From NCBI GenBank assembly GCA_003517965.1, contig DOZO01000045.1, forward strand, positions 165,544 to 180,140: a stretch of 14,597 nucleotides of DNA, given 5' to 3'. The position numbers were made by a program, and so were the translations under genes. The DNA is from Desulfobulbaceae bacterium. Lineage in GTDB: Bacteria > Desulfobacterota > Desulfobulbia > Desulfobulbales > Desulfurivibrionaceae. The notes beneath the pieces were generated by a model. That model saw only the letters and a program-made list of their open reading frames with translations. It was not told where the DNA came from and did not search any database. Numbering within the stretch: the first letter of the stretch is position 1; each line of letters opens with the position of its first letter. Below are positions 14,554 through 14,597 of the stretch, piece after piece.

Positions 14554-14569
14554 TTGTAAGTACTTGTAA
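14554..14569. repeat. TTGTAA-GTAC-TTGTAA direct repeat with central palindrome
   Basis: Two TTGTAA copies (14554-14559, 14564-14569) are separated by GTAC, and AAGTACTT (14558-14565) is a perfect palindrome. It lies about 60 nt upstream of the predicted transcription start of the efflux operon, a usual place for an activator site such as a response-regulator box. Suggestive only. Confidence 0.35.
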
Positions 14570-14597
14570 TAACGGCATTCTCTCAAAAATGGTCACG

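Noticed and set aside
14571..14597. A fourth, inverted copy of the repeat at the window edge (AACGGCAT)
   Set aside because: Only about 8 bases match box 2; the preceding GGCCCC part and the CAACGGCTTA box at the expected distance are missing.
1..14597. CRISPR array, tRNA, rRNA or insertion sequence
   Set aside because: No regular short repeats with spacers, no tRNA or rRNA signature and no transposase reading frame were seen on either strand.

Overview
The window reads as chromosomal DNA of a Gram-negative bacterium: outer-membrane proteins, periplasmic signal peptides and a tripartite RND efflux system are all present. The cysteine-type HemB and the general style of the genes recall Desulfobacterota-like anaerobes, but nothing here proves the taxon. 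All eleven supported genes lie on the minus strand, so transcription runs from high to low coordinates. The plus strand carries only shadow ORFs.

Layout in transcription order. (1) 14433-8291 is a heavy-metal efflux operon of CusCBA type. A small secreted YtkA/FixH-like protein with a methionine-rich motif comes first, then a TolC-like outer-membrane factor, a CusB-like adaptor and a CusA-like pump. Spacing is tight, with TAATG and ATGA junctions and good ribosome binding sites, and a candidate sigma70 promoter lies near 14503-14532. (2) 8054-978 is an unusual six-gene group: a TetR-type regulator fused to a PqqD-like domain, an ATP-grasp ligase, a fold-type III PLP decarboxylase related to LysA, a urea-transporter/M23 peptidase fusion, a small outer-membrane beta-barrel and a periplasmic TPR protein. 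Stop/start overlaps join genes 1-2, 3-4 and 4-5, and an 11-nt gap separates 5 and 6, which suggests one functional unit. I do not recognise the pathway. The parts suggest ATP-dependent coupling and decarboxylation of an amino-acid-like compound, coupled to transport or envelope remodelling. (3) 593-1 is the 5' part of hemB.

The most striking feature is a family of three roughly 106-bp intergenic elements (855-960, 6057-6161, 8137-8242). All have the same orientation and each lies just 3' of a gene block on the minus strand. They share three conserved boxes separated by diverged spacers of nearly constant length, and they fold into two consecutive hairpins whose stems show compensatory changes. 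The middle copy lies inside the six-gene group. It supplies both the Shine-Dalgarno sequence and the ATG of the decarboxylase, and its hairpin would bury both. The copy after cusA begins exactly where an orphan, very strong ribosome binding site runs into a stop, as if a gene had been replaced there.

By eye the six-gene block is more GC-rich than the hemB end, and the three elements are AT-rich.
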